DNA from: Acidimicrobiales bacterium
GTDB lineage: Bacteria; Actinomycetota; Acidimicrobiia; Acidimicrobiales; SZUA-35
Direction: 5' to 3'
DNA length: 45,072 nucleotides
Assembly: GCA_020630195.1 (NCBI GenBank)
Contig: JAHDBV010000023.1
Span: 1-45,072 of the forward strand
Below are positions 37,913 through 45,072 of this stretch, in pieces (within the stretch, counting starts at the first letter, position 1; every line of letters begins with the position of its first letter). The notes below the pieces were generated by a model, which saw only the letters and a list, made by a program, of their open reading frames with translations, did not search any database and was not told the DNA's origin. The position numbers and the translations under genes are program-made.

Positions 37913-39325
37913 GTGCCCCCCGTCGACCTCGATCACACCCAGTGCTACGACGTCATCCGTCGTCGGGATGGGCGCTTCGACGGGCGGTTCATCACCGGCG
38001 TGCGCACCACCGGCATCTTCTGTCGGCCGTCGTGCCCGGCCCGGACGCCGGCGAAGGCCAACGTCGAGTTCTTCGTCACCGCCGCCGCGGCCGCCGACGC
38101 CGGCTATCGGGCCTGCCGACGTTGCCGACCCGAACTCGCTCCCGACGATCCGGAGTGGCATCGCAGTGATCACCTCGTCGGCTCGGCCCTCGATCTGCTC
38201 GATCACGGCGTGGAGCCGGCCGAGGCGGCCCGCCGCCTCGGAGTGTCCGACCGCCACCTGCGACGCGAGTTCGTCGCACAGCTCGGCACGACCCCGGCCC
38301 GGGTGGTGCGGATGCGGCGGCTCACCACGGCCCGCCTCCTGCTCGACCAGTCGGATCTGAGCATCACCGACGCGGCCTTCGCCGCCGGGTTCGGCAGCCT
38401 CCGGGCGTTCAACACCGCCTTCCGTGAGGCATTCGGGGCGAGCCCGTCCGAGCTCCGCAAACGTCTCGCCCGCGGCGGCCCCGCCCATCTGGTGCTGAAG
38501 CTCCGCTCCCGCGGCGCCTTCGACGGCCCGGCACTGTTCGGCTTCCTCGAGGCCCGGGCCATCCCCGGGCTGGAGGCCGGCGACCCCGGCTCGTGGACCC
38601 GCCGCGTGCCCGGCGGCTCGATGACCCTCTCCGCCGACCCGGGCACTGACGACCACCTCCTCGTCCGCTTCGAACTCACCGAGACCGACGCCCTGCACGA
38701 CGCCCTCCGGGCCGCCCGGCGGCTCGCCGATCTCGACTCCGACGTCGACGCCATCGGTGCCGATCTCCGGCGTGCACCCCGGCTCGCCCCGCTGGTGCCG
38801 GGCCCCGCTCCCCGGGTACCCGGCGCCGTCGGCCGGTTCGAGCTGTGCTGCCGGGCGATCCTCGGCCAACAGGTCTCCGTCGCCGGGGCGACCACGCTGC
38901 TCGGGCGACTCGTCGACCGCAGCACCACCGGCGAGGTCGTCGGGTTCCCGACCCCCGCCGCCGTCGCCGAGGCCGACCTCGACGGACTCGGCATGCCCAC
39001 CGCTCGCATCCGCACCGTGCAGCATCTCGCCCGGGCCGTGGCCGACGGCGGACTCGACCTCGACCAACCCGGACCGGAACTCGAGCGGTCACTCGTCGAC
39101 CTGCCGGGCATCGGACCCTGGACCGCCGGATACGTGCGGATGCGCACCGGCGACCCCGACGGATGGCCCTCGGGCGACCTCGTCCTGCGCAACCACCTCG
39201 GCCTCGACGCCCGCACCCTCGATCGTGAGGCCGAGGCCTGGCGACCCTGGCGGGCACATGCCGCCATGGCCATCTGGCGCCACCCCGCCGATCCGACCAC
39301 CCCCGCCCCCGACACGACCAGGTGA
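37913..39325 (+). CDS. Ada-AlkA fusion: alkyl-phosphotriester sensor, AraC regulator and 3-methyladenine glycosylase
   Basis: A 470-residue three-part protein of the adaptive response to alkylation. The N-terminal zinc domain has Cys37, Cys41, Cys68 and Cys71 (FCRPSCPAR and ACRRCRPE), matching the methyl-accepting site of Ada. An AraC-type helix-turn-helix spans about 95-175 (EAARRLGVSDRHLRREF and DAAFAAGFGSLRAFNTAFR). The AlkA part has the hairpin LPGIGPWTAGYVRMRTGD and catalytic Asp422 in PSGDLVLR. It probably senses damage, activates its own operon and removes bases. The methyltransferase gene follows by 5 bases. Confidence 0.92.
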   Translation: MPPVDLDHTQCYDVIRRRDGRFDGRFITGVRTTGIFCRPSCPARTPAKANVEFFVTAAAAADAGYRACRRCRPELAPDDPEWHRSDHLVGSALDLLDHGVEPAEAARRLGVSDRHLRREFVAQLGTTPARVVRMRRLTTARLLLDQSDLSITDAAFAAGFGSLRAFNTAFREAFGASPSELRKRLARGGPAHLVLKLRSRGAFDGPALFGFLEARAIPGLEAGDPGSWTRRVPGGSMTLSADPGTDDHLLVRFELTETDALHDALRAARRLADLDSDVDAIGADLRRAPRLAPLVPGPAPRVPGAVGRFELCCRAILGQQVSVAGATTLLGRLVDRSTTGEVVGFPTPAAVAEADLDGLGMPTARIRTVQHLARAVADGGLDLDQPGPELERSLVDLPGIGPWTAGYVRMRTGDPDGWPSGDLVLRNHLGLDARTLDREAEAWRPWRAHAAMAIWRHPADPTTPAPDTTR

Positions 39326-39330
39326 TTCCC

Positions 39331-39864
39331 ATGTCCGTGACCCAGCACCGCACCTTCGACACCCCGGCCGGCCCACTCACCGTGTTGACCCACGACCGCG
39401 ACGGCACCACCGTCATCGTCGCCGCCGGCTTCACCGACGACCCGGCCCGACTGCACGACCGGCTCCGCGACGGCCGCGGCCTGCCCCTCGAGGCGGGCGA
39501 CATGCCCGACATCGCCGCAGCGGTGGACGCGTGGCTCGCCGGCGATCACGCGGCGTTCGACGGGTGCGCCCTCGACGGAGGTGGCACCGACTTCCAACGG
39601 TCGGTGTGGGACGGACTCCGAGCCATCGGCGCCGGGGAGGTCGCGAGCTACCGCGACCTCGCCGAGCGTGTCGGTCGGCCCTCGGCCACCCGGGCGGTCG
39701 GCTCGGCGTGCGGGGCGAACATGATCGCCCCGATGATCCCCTGCCACCGGGCGCTGCGGACCGACGGCTCACTGGGCGGCTACGAGTACGGACTCGACGT
39801 GAAGCGATGGCTCCTCGCCCACGAGGAGGCCCGCACCACCGAACAGGCGGCGCTGCCGCTCTAG
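39331..39864 (+). CDS. ogt: Methylated-DNA-[protein]-cysteine S-methyltransferase
   Basis: A 177-residue suicide enzyme that takes the alkyl group from O6-alkylguanine. The acceptor is Cys138 in MIPCHRALR, preceded by the helix-turn-helix SYRDLAERVGRPSATRAVGSA (in part). ATG at 39331 is preferred because AGGTGA lies 5 bases upstream; a GTG at 39322 overlapping the previous stop is also in frame. It is clearly in one operon with the Ada-AlkA gene. Its stop overlaps the convergent Ppx/GppA stop through CTAG. Confidence 0.93.
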   Translation: MSVTQHRTFDTPAGPLTVLTHDRDGTTVIVAAGFTDDPARLHDRLRDGRGLPLEAGDMPDIAAAVDAWLAGDHAAFDGCALDGGGTDFQRSVWDGLRAIGAGEVASYRDLAERVGRPSATRAVGSACGANMIAPMIPCHRALRTDGSLGGYEYGLDVKRWLLAHEEARTTEQAALPL

Positions 39865-41417
39865 AGCCGTTCGCCCCGGTGGATCGTGACGGGGGCGCCG
39901 AGCGCCGCCGTCGCCAGCCTCGACCGCTCGGCGGCCGCGTGCAGTTCGAGTGTGAGCGGATCGTCCGCATCGGCCGGCACGGCATCGACCTGGATCGCCG
40001 CCGGGGCACCGTCGTCGTCACGATCGACGACGACACGCACGGTCTTCACCGCCGCCGCATGACGCCGGTCGAGTCCGATGGCGATCCGCACCAACCCGGC
40101 GAGCACGCGGACCACCTGCCGGTCGTCCTCGTCGAGGGCGGCGAACGGGGCGTGCTTCGTGGTCGGGAGACTCTTGCGGTGATAGCGGGCGACCTGCGCG
40201 ATCAGCTCGATCTCGTGGTCGGTGAACCCCGTGAGCTGTTCGGTGTGTCGGATCACGTACTCGCTGTGCTTGTGATGCCCGGAGTGCGAGATGAACAACC
40301 CGATGTTGTGGAGCTGCGCCGCCACGTCGAGCAGTTCCCGTGCGTCGTCGCCGAGCCCGTGCAACGGACGGGTCCGGTCGAACATGGCGAGCGCGAGCGC
40401 GGCCGAGTGACGGGCGTGGTCGGCATCCGGGTCGAGCTGATCGGCCAGCCGGGCGACGTTGGCCCGTCGCAGATCCCGGAGGTGCTCGACCCCCTGGTCT
40501 TCGAAGCGGTCGAGCAGCACACCCTCGCGGAGGGCGTAGTCGGACACGACGAACTCGTCGATGTGCAGCGCGGCCGCGCTCTCGGCGAGCAGCAACATGC
40601 CACCGACGATGATGTCGACCCGCTTCTCGTCGAGGCCGCCCCACTTGCGTCGGTCGTCCGACGACGTGCCGGCCAGATCGTCGACCATCGCCTCGAGCTC
40701 GGCGGTGGTGAACCGGGAGCCGTTCACCGCGCCGAACGACTCACCCCGGCGGGCGGCGGCCATCGCGGCGACCGTCGCGATCGTGCCCGACGACCCCACG
40801 ACGACATCGGGTGCGTGTCCCCGGACGGCTCGGGCGATCGGCTCGAGCATGGAGCGCACATGCGTGCGGCACTCGGCGACGGCGTCGGCCTCGACCCGCT
40901 CGGTGGTGAAGAACCGCTCGGTGAGGCGGATGGCGCCGAGGCGGATCGATCGGGCCTCGAGCACCTCGCCGCGGTGACCCACCAGGTATTCGGTGGAGCC
41001 GCCACCGATGTCGATCAACAGCAGGCGCCGGTCGAACACGGGCAGCGCCTGGAGCACCCCGAGGTGGATCAGGCGGGCCTCCTCGAACCCGGAGATCACC
41101 TCCACCTCGACACCCACCTCGTCCCGGGCCCGGTCGAGGAAGTCGTCCCGGTTCTCGGCCTCCCGGACGGCGCTCGTGGCCACGGCCACGAGGCGGGCCT
41201 CGTGCGATTCGGCGAGCGAGCTCATCCGGCCGAGCGCCGCGATGCCACGGTCGATGGCGGCCTCGGTCAGGCGTTTCATGTCGCCCGAACCACGGCCGAG
41301 GCGGACCATCTCCTTCTCGGTCGTGATCACCTCGAAGCCCCCACCCGGCGTGGAACGGGCGACGACGAGGTGCATCGAGTTGGTGCCGATGTCGATGGCG
41401 GCGAGAACTTCGGTCAC
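39861..41417 (-). CDS. Ppx/GppA exopolyphosphatase/pppGpp phosphatase family protein with HD domain
   Basis: A 518-residue protein. The actin-like ATPase fold shows AAIDIGTNSMHLVVA near the N-terminus, VISGFEEARLIHLG, LLIDIGGGSTEYLVG and VVVGSSGTIATV. The C-terminal half has HD-type histidines (LDVAAQLHNIGLFISHSGHH, in part, and VARYHRKSLP), as in full-length Ppx/GppA proteins. It hydrolyses polyphosphate or pppGpp and so touches stringent response. GTG at 41417 is only 20 bases from the divergent methyltransferase start. Confidence 0.93.
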   Translation of the reverse strand: MTEVLAAIDIGTNSMHLVVARSTPGGGFEVITTEKEMVRLGRGSGDMKRLTEAAIDRGIAALGRMSSLAESHEARLVAVATSAVREAENRDDFLDRARDEVGVEVEVISGFEEARLIHLGVLQALPVFDRRLLLIDIGGGSTEYLVGHRGEVLEARSIRLGAIRLTERFFTTERVEADAVAECRTHVRSMLEPIARAVRGHAPDVVVGSSGTIATVAAMAAARRGESFGAVNGSRFTTAELEAMVDDLAGTSSDDRRKWGGLDEKRVDIIVGGMLLLAESAAALHIDEFVVSDYALREGVLLDRFEDQGVEHLRDLRRANVARLADQLDPDADHARHSAALALAMFDRTRPLHGLGDDARELLDVAAQLHNIGLFISHSGHHKHSEYVIRHTEQLTGFTDHEIELIAQVARYHRKSLPTTKHAPFAALDEDDRQVVRVLAGLVRIAIGLDRRHAAAVKTVRVVVDRDDDGAPAAIQVDAVPADADDPLTLELHAAAERSRLATAALGAPVTIHRGERL

Positions 41418-41437
41418 GCCTCGTAGTCTCGGCGGTG
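41418..41437. promoter_or_regulatory. Twenty-base divergent promoter region
   Basis: Start codons at 41417 (minus) and 41438 (plus) are separated by 20 bases. TAGTCT at 41424-41429 is a -10 candidate for the plus gene. GAGACT read on the minus strand at 41430-41425 is one for the other gene, 7 bases before its GTG. The two boxes overlap, so the promoters should compete. Confidence 0.4.
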
Positions 41438-42244
41438 ATGAGCTGGATCGTGCGGATGGCGGCCCCCGATGATCCGGTGACGACCGACGCGGTGATCGCC
41501 CGGTTGTGGGATCTCGGCAGCACCGGCGTCGCCGAGATCGGCCCACCCGCGGTCGACGGGCCACAGCTCCTCGCCGGCTTCGACGACGACGCGACGGCCG
41601 CCCGGGTCGCCGACGCACTGGGCGGCACGGTGGAGCGGGTCGCCGAGGTGGTCGTCGAGCCGCCGCCCGGGCTCGTGCGCCTCGACGGTCCACCGACGGT
41701 CGTGGTCGCCCACCCGGACCGGCTCGACGACGCCGAGGCCCACGGCTCGGATCTGACCCTCACGATCGAGGCCGGGCCGACGTTCGGCCACGGCGCCCAT
41801 CCGACCACGCACCTCGCCCTCGAGGCCGTGCTGGGGCTGGCCGACACGCTCGTCGATGCCACGGTGCTGGATGTCGGCGCCGGTTCCGGGGTGCTCGGCA
41901 TCCTGGCCGCCCGCCTCGGTGCCGGCGTCGTCGCCACCGAGATCGATCCCGCCGCCCACGAGTGGATCGGTCGGAACGCGGCGGCCAACGACGCGGAGAT
42001 CGAGGTCGGCCCGACCGACCTCACCGGCCACGACCCGGTGGACGTGGCGCTCGTGAACGTGCTGCTCCCGGTGCATCGGGAGGTCGCCGCCGACGTCGTC
42101 CGTCTCGCCCGTCGACACATCGTCGTGACCGGTGTCCGCGACGACCAGGTCGACGAGGTGGTCGAGCTCTACGGTCGCACCGTGCTCGAGGACCGATCCC
42201 GCGACGCCTGGCGTCTGCTCCTGCTCGACGGGACCCCGACGTGA
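41438..42244 (+). CDS. PrmA-like ribosomal protein L11 methyltransferase family
   Basis: A 268-residue SAM-dependent methyltransferase. PrmA-type marks: FGHGAHPTTHLALEAVLGL, LDVGAGSGVLGILAARLGA for SAM, a TEIDP acidic site and VNVLLPVH in the place of the usual NIL loop. The N-terminal substrate-binding domain is degenerate compared with E. coli PrmA, so the target may differ from L11. ATG at 41438 or the GTG one codon earlier. The next gene overlaps as GTGA. Confidence 0.83.
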   Translation: MSWIVRMAAPDDPVTTDAVIARLWDLGSTGVAEIGPPAVDGPQLLAGFDDDATAARVADALGGTVERVAEVVVEPPPGLVRLDGPPTVVVAHPDRLDDAEAHGSDLTLTIEAGPTFGHGAHPTTHLALEAVLGLADTLVDATVLDVGAGSGVLGILAARLGAGVVATEIDPAAHEWIGRNAAANDAEIEVGPTDLTGHDPVDVALVNVLLPVHREVAADVVRLARRHIVVTGVRDDQVDEVVELYGRTVLEDRSRDAWRLLLLDGTPT

Positions 42245-42813
42245 ACGACCGCGACGAGGTCTGGTACGTCGCCTACGGCTCGAACCTGGCCTGGTCCCGC
42301 TTCCGCTGCTACCTGGAGGGCGGCCTCGCACCCGGCGCCACCGGCACCCCACAACCCCCGGCCCGCGATCCACGCCCCCCGGCCGACGACACCGTGGTGG
42401 AGCTGCACCATCGCCTGTGGTTCCGCGGCCGATCGGTCCGCTGGGAAGGTGGCGGTGTCGCCTTCCTCGACCCGACCCCGCACACCGCACCACCCGGACG
42501 ACCCACGGTGGGCCGGGCGTGGCGCATCGGTGCCGACCAGTTCGCCGATGTCGCCCGCGGCGAGTCCGGCGCCGACCGGGTCGTCGAGGTCGACCTCGAA
42601 CGGCTCACCGCCGCCGGGCGGGTGGAGGTGCATCCCGGGCGTCGATACGGCACGGCGCTGCTCCTCGGCCACCACGACGACGGCCGACCGCTCGTGACCG
42701 TGACCTGCGCGACGCTCGACCTCGCCGGGCCGGCCAACCCGCCCGGTGCCGCCTACCGGGCGATCATCGACACCGGCCTCGCCGAGATGGGGCGCCCACC
42801 GCTCGAGCTCTGA
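42241..42813 (+). CDS. Gamma-glutamylcyclotransferase-like protein
   Basis: A 190-residue protein with the family signature VWYVAYGSNLAWSRF at the N-terminus, a Gly-rich FRGRSVRWEGGGVAFLDP segment and a Glu-containing helix (RGESGADRVVEVDL). The fold is the GGCT/AIG2 beta-barrel with a substrate pocket near YGSN. Whether it acts on gamma-glutamyl amino acids or other amides is unknown. GTG at 42241 overlaps the methyltransferase stop. Confidence 0.75.
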   Translation: MNDRDEVWYVAYGSNLAWSRFRCYLEGGLAPGATGTPQPPARDPRPPADDTVVELHHRLWFRGRSVRWEGGGVAFLDPTPHTAPPGRPTVGRAWRIGADQFADVARGESGADRVVEVDLERLTAAGRVEVHPGRRYGTALLLGHHDDGRPLVTVTCATLDLAGPANPPGAAYRAIIDTGLAEMGRPPLEL

Positions 42814-42845
42814 TCCGGGTCTGGTGACGGTTCGGGGGCGACGGG

Positions 42846-42851
42846 TAGCGT
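42846..42851 (+). promoter_or_regulatory. -10 box of a probable leaderless promoter for the nitronate monooxygenase
   Basis: TAGCGT, 7 bases, then the ATG at 42859. Confidence 0.5.
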
Positions 42852-42858
42852 CGCCGCC

Positions 42859-43797
42859 ATGCAGTTCGACAACCGGGTCACGGCCGTCACCGGCACGCGC
42901 TATCCGATCATCCAGGCCCCGATGGGCTGGATCGCACGATCGGCGTTGGCCTCGGCCGTGTCGAACGCCGGTGCCCTCGGGATCATCGAGACCTCGTCGG
43001 GCGAGCTCGACGCGGTCAAGGCCGAGATCGAGAAGATGGCCGATCTCACCGACCAGCCCTTCGGCGTGAACATCGCCCAGGCGTTCGTGCGCGATCCGGG
43101 CATCGCCCAGTTCGTGATCGACCAGGGCGTCCGGTTCGTCACCACCTCGGCCGGTTCCCCGACCAAGTACACCGAGACGCTCAAGGCCGCTGGCCTGACC
43201 GTCTTCCACGTCGTGCCCACCCTCAAGGGTGCGATGAAGGCCGTGGAGGCCGGCGTCGACGGACTCATCGTCGAGGGCGGCGAAGGCGGCGGATTCAAGA
43301 ACCCGGATCCGGTTGCGTCGAACGTGTTGCTGCCGCTGGTGCGGTCGAAGGTCGACGTGCCGATCGTGGCCGCCGGCGGCATCGTCGACGGTTCGTCGAT
43401 GGCCGCCGCATTCGCGCTCGGGGCGGAGGGGGTCCAGCTCGGCACCCGCATGGTCTCGGCGGCCGAGTCGCCGGTGAACGACGCCTGGAAGCAGGCCATC
43501 GTCGACGCGGCCGAGACCGACACGGTCTTTCTCAACCAGCGCCACTCCCCCGCCCTGCGGGCGCTGAAGACCGAACGCAGCAGCGGCCTCCAGTTCGCGG
43601 AGCACAACGTGTTCGGCGACTTCGGCGACCCCCAGGCGCTGTACTTCGGCGGCGACATGAACGCGGCGATCGCGCTCACCGGTCAGGTGGCCGGTCGGAT
43701 CGACGCCGTCGAGCCGGTCGCCGAGATCATCGAGCGGTGCGTGTCGGAGTTCGGCGACGTGCTCGACGCCCTCGCCGACCGCTACCTGCGGGGCTGA
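42859..43797 (+). CDS. Nitronate monooxygenase/2-nitropropane dioxygenase family flavoprotein
   Basis: A 312-residue FMN-dependent TIM-barrel enzyme. Landmarks: YPIIQAPMGWIARSALASAV, NAGALGIIETSS, FGVNIAQAFVRDP, GVDGLIVEGGEGGGF, PIVAAGGIVDGSSMAAAFALGA (in part) and VQLGTRMVSAAES. It oxidises nitronates or acts on enoyl thioesters; which one is not clear. The sulfurtransferase gene follows after 4 bases. Confidence 0.88.
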   Translation: MQFDNRVTAVTGTRYPIIQAPMGWIARSALASAVSNAGALGIIETSSGELDAVKAEIEKMADLTDQPFGVNIAQAFVRDPGIAQFVIDQGVRFVTTSAGSPTKYTETLKAAGLTVFHVVPTLKGAMKAVEAGVDGLIVEGGEGGGFKNPDPVASNVLLPLVRSKVDVPIVAAGGIVDGSSMAAAFALGAEGVQLGTRMVSAAESPVNDAWKQAIVDAAETDTVFLNQRHSPALRALKTERSSGLQFAEHNVFGDFGDPQALYFGGDMNAAIALTGQVAGRIDAVEPVAEIIERCVSEFGDVLDALADRYLRG

Positions 43798-43801
43798 GCC
43801 G

Positions 43802-44611
43802 ATGACGAGCATCGGGCCGTTCGCCGACCCGACCGAGGTGGCCGCCTGGATCGACGCGGGCCGGCCCGTGGTCCTCGCCGATCTGTCCGTCGGGGCCGAC
43901 GCCGAGCGCCTCCGACCGGGCGTGGTCGCGGTCGACCTCGAGACCGTGTGTGCCGATCCGCCCGAGCCGGTGCTCGGACGCCATCCGTTGCCCTCCCCCG
44001 AACGCTTCGCCGCCGAGCTGGGGGCACTCGGGATCGGACCCGACTCGATCGTGATCGCCTACGACGACCTCCGGGGACTCAAGGCCGGTCGGCTCGTGTG
44101 GATGCTCCGGGTGCTGGGACGCGACGCTGCACTGCTCGACGGGGGTGCGGCGGCCGCGGCGGCCGCCGGGCTCGCCACCGACCCACCGACACCGACGACC
44201 TGCCCGGTGGTGCCGTGGCCGGCCGACGAGCTCGTGGACGCCGACGCCGTCGTGGCCCACGTCGCCGCCGGTGGGCGCCTGCTCGACGCCCGCGCACCGG
44301 AGCGCTATCGGGGCGAGACCGAACCACTCGACGCCGTGGCCGGGCACATCCCGGGCGCCGAGAACCAGCCCTTCACCGACACGATGGACACCGACGGCCG
44401 ACTGCTCGACGACGCCGCGCTCGGCGCGCGGTTGGGAGCGTTCGGCGCCGACACCGTGGCGAGCTGCGGGTCGGGGGTGTCGGCCTGCCAACTGATCCTC
44501 GCCGTGGAGCGGGCAACCGGTGGCAGGCCCCGTCTCTACGTGGGATCGTGGTCGGGCTGGTCGACCGAACCGGGTCGACCGATCGCCACCGGACCCGACC
44601 CGACGCCATGA
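43802..44611 (+). CDS. Sulfurtransferase with two rhodanese domains (thiosulfate/3-mercaptopyruvate type)
   Basis: A 269-residue tandem rhodanese. The inactive first domain runs to about residue 125 (ADLSVGADAERL, IVIAYDDLRGLKAGRLVWML). The second has LLDARAPERYRGETEPLD, AGHIPGAENQPF and the active loop VASCGSGVSACQLIL with the catalytic Cys. The CGSGVSA loop suggests mercaptopyruvate rather than thiosulfate as sulfur donor. Its stop overlaps the next start as ATGA. Confidence 0.9.
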   Translation: MTSIGPFADPTEVAAWIDAGRPVVLADLSVGADAERLRPGVVAVDLETVCADPPEPVLGRHPLPSPERFAAELGALGIGPDSIVIAYDDLRGLKAGRLVWMLRVLGRDAALLDGGAAAAAAAGLATDPPTPTTCPVVPWPADELVDADAVVAHVAAGGRLLDARAPERYRGETEPLDAVAGHIPGAENQPFTDTMDTDGRLLDDAALGARLGAFGADTVASCGSGVSACQLILAVERATGGRPRLYVGSWSGWSTEPGRPIATGPDPTP

Positions 44612-44967
44612 CTGACGTTCACGCACTTCTCGACCGAGCCCGCACGATCACCCTCGAGTTCCTCGACGCCGTCGAAGTCGATCTCGACGGGCGCACCGCC
44701 TTCGCCGTGCGGGAGAAGACCTTCGTGGCGGCCTCGGCCGCCGACGACGGCGCCATCGCCCTGCACATGCAGGCCGCCGCCGGGGAGCTCGACAGCCTCG
44801 TCGCCGAGGGCCACCCGTTCTTCGTTCCCGACGACGCACCACGGGGCTGGATCGGCGTGCATCTCGACGACTCGACCGACTGGGACGAGATCCACGAGTT
44901 GGTGGGCGACAGCTACCGGGCGATCGCCCCGAAGAGCGTGGTCCGCAAGCACGACGGCCTGGCCTGA
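44608..44967 (+). CDS. MmcQ/YjbR-like protein
   Basis: A 119-residue protein of the YjbR/CyaY-like fold: REKTFVAASAADDGAIALHM in the centre, GWIGVHLDDSTDWDEIHELVGD (in part) and the C-terminal SYRAIAPKSVV. Members are small, possibly DNA-binding; function is not known. The start overlaps the sulfurtransferase stop. Confidence 0.82.
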   Translation: MTDVHALLDRARTITLEFLDAVEVDLDGRTAFAVREKTFVAASAADDGAIALHMQAAAGELDSLVAEGHPFFVPDDAPRGWIGVHLDDSTDWDEIHELVGDSYRAIAPKSVVRKHDGLA

Positions 44968-44983
44968 CCCGCCCGCGCGGCGC

Positions 44984-45072
44984 TCAGGCCTCGTAGCTCC
45001 CCAGCCACGCGTCGCAGAACGCGGCCACCGTCGCGACTTCGCTCGGGCCGAGGGACCGCAGATGATCGGCGA
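44984..45072 (-). CDS. 3' end of a minus-strand gene cut by the window edge
   Basis: The last 28 codons and stop of an open frame entering from the right: SLGPSEVATVAAFCDAWLGS is part of it. Codon use is typical of the region. Too short to name a family. Confidence 0.5.
   Translation of the reverse strand, partial: ADHLRSLGPSEVATVAAFCDAWLGSYEA

Noticed and set aside
1-45072. CRISPR arrays, tRNA or rRNA genes, and insertion sequences
   Set aside because: No regularly spaced repeats, no cloverleaf or rRNA core sequence, and no transposase motif were found on reading both strands by eye.

Overview
The window is a very GC-rich (around 70%), densely coded chromosomal segment with short gaps, many GTG starts and frequent 1-4 base gene overlaps. 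Gene content points to a high-GC actinobacterium, most likely of the Acidimicrobiia (Ilumatobacter-like) lineage. Support for this: the actinobacterial trio MSMEG_4193-type phosphomutase / DUF3090 / SCO1664 family, F420-linked proteins (an FrhB/FdhB-type Fe-S protein and an LLM-class oxidoreductase), a secretin-less Tad pilus locus, and many apparently leaderless promoters with a TAnnnT -10 element 6-8 bases before the start codon. The lineage is inferred from content, not from a search. I saw no rRNA, tRNA, CRISPR array or intact insertion sequence.

Left end (1-4.9 kb): the start of an FrhB/FdhB-type protein on the minus strand, then a histidine kinase that converges on a four-gene minus-strand operon. 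That operon encodes a LuxR-type response regulator, a small coiled-coil protein, a membrane-anchored protein resembling the N-terminal half of certain OmpA-like proteins, and a small Ras-like GTPase. This looks like a bacterial small-GTPase signalling module joined to two-component proteins and is the best candidate for a little-described system. A lipoprotein and a family-5 uracil-DNA glycosylase follow, then the divergent phosphomutase/DUF3090/SCO1664 operon (5.7-7.7 kb).

Accessory island (7.7-11.9 kb): three toxin-antitoxin-like modules are packed together: XRE regulator plus nucleotidyltransferase, Res-Xre, and VapBC. Each has a palindrome at or beside its promoter. An unknown gene is translationally coupled to the RES toxin, and a broken copy of its 3' end lies 2.8 kb away on the other side of VapBC. 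This stretch has lower GC in places and contains the only poorly coding part of the window.

Tad locus (11.9-20 kb): one minus-strand operon encodes CpaB, TadZ, TadA, TadB, TadC, a Flp-type pilin and three TadE/TadG-like pseudopilins, nearly all with overlapping stop and start codons. A small excisionase-type DNA-binding protein diverges from it. A coiled-coil hypothetical protein and a LysM-domain membrane protein follow.

Core region (20-45 kb): mostly housekeeping and metabolic genes. DNA repair is prominent: a UvrD-like helicase, an HhH-GPD glycosylase, Fpg, an Ada-AlkA fusion and an O6-alkylguanine methyltransferase. A pantothenate block (DUF2520 protein, panC, panB) follows a MarR regulator. 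Other genes encode an OsmC peroxidase, DUF72, an FAD oxidoreductase, an HxlR regulator divergent from a quinone oxidoreductase, a variant metallo-beta-lactamase-fold lipoprotein, a VOC protein, an internally deleted YceI, a CPBP protease, an RNB ribonuclease, a serine hydrolase, a GNAT protein, Ppx/GppA, a PrmA-like methyltransferase, a GGCT-like protein, a nitronate monooxygenase, a sulfurtransferase and a YjbR-like protein. The right edge cuts the 3' end of a minus-strand gene.
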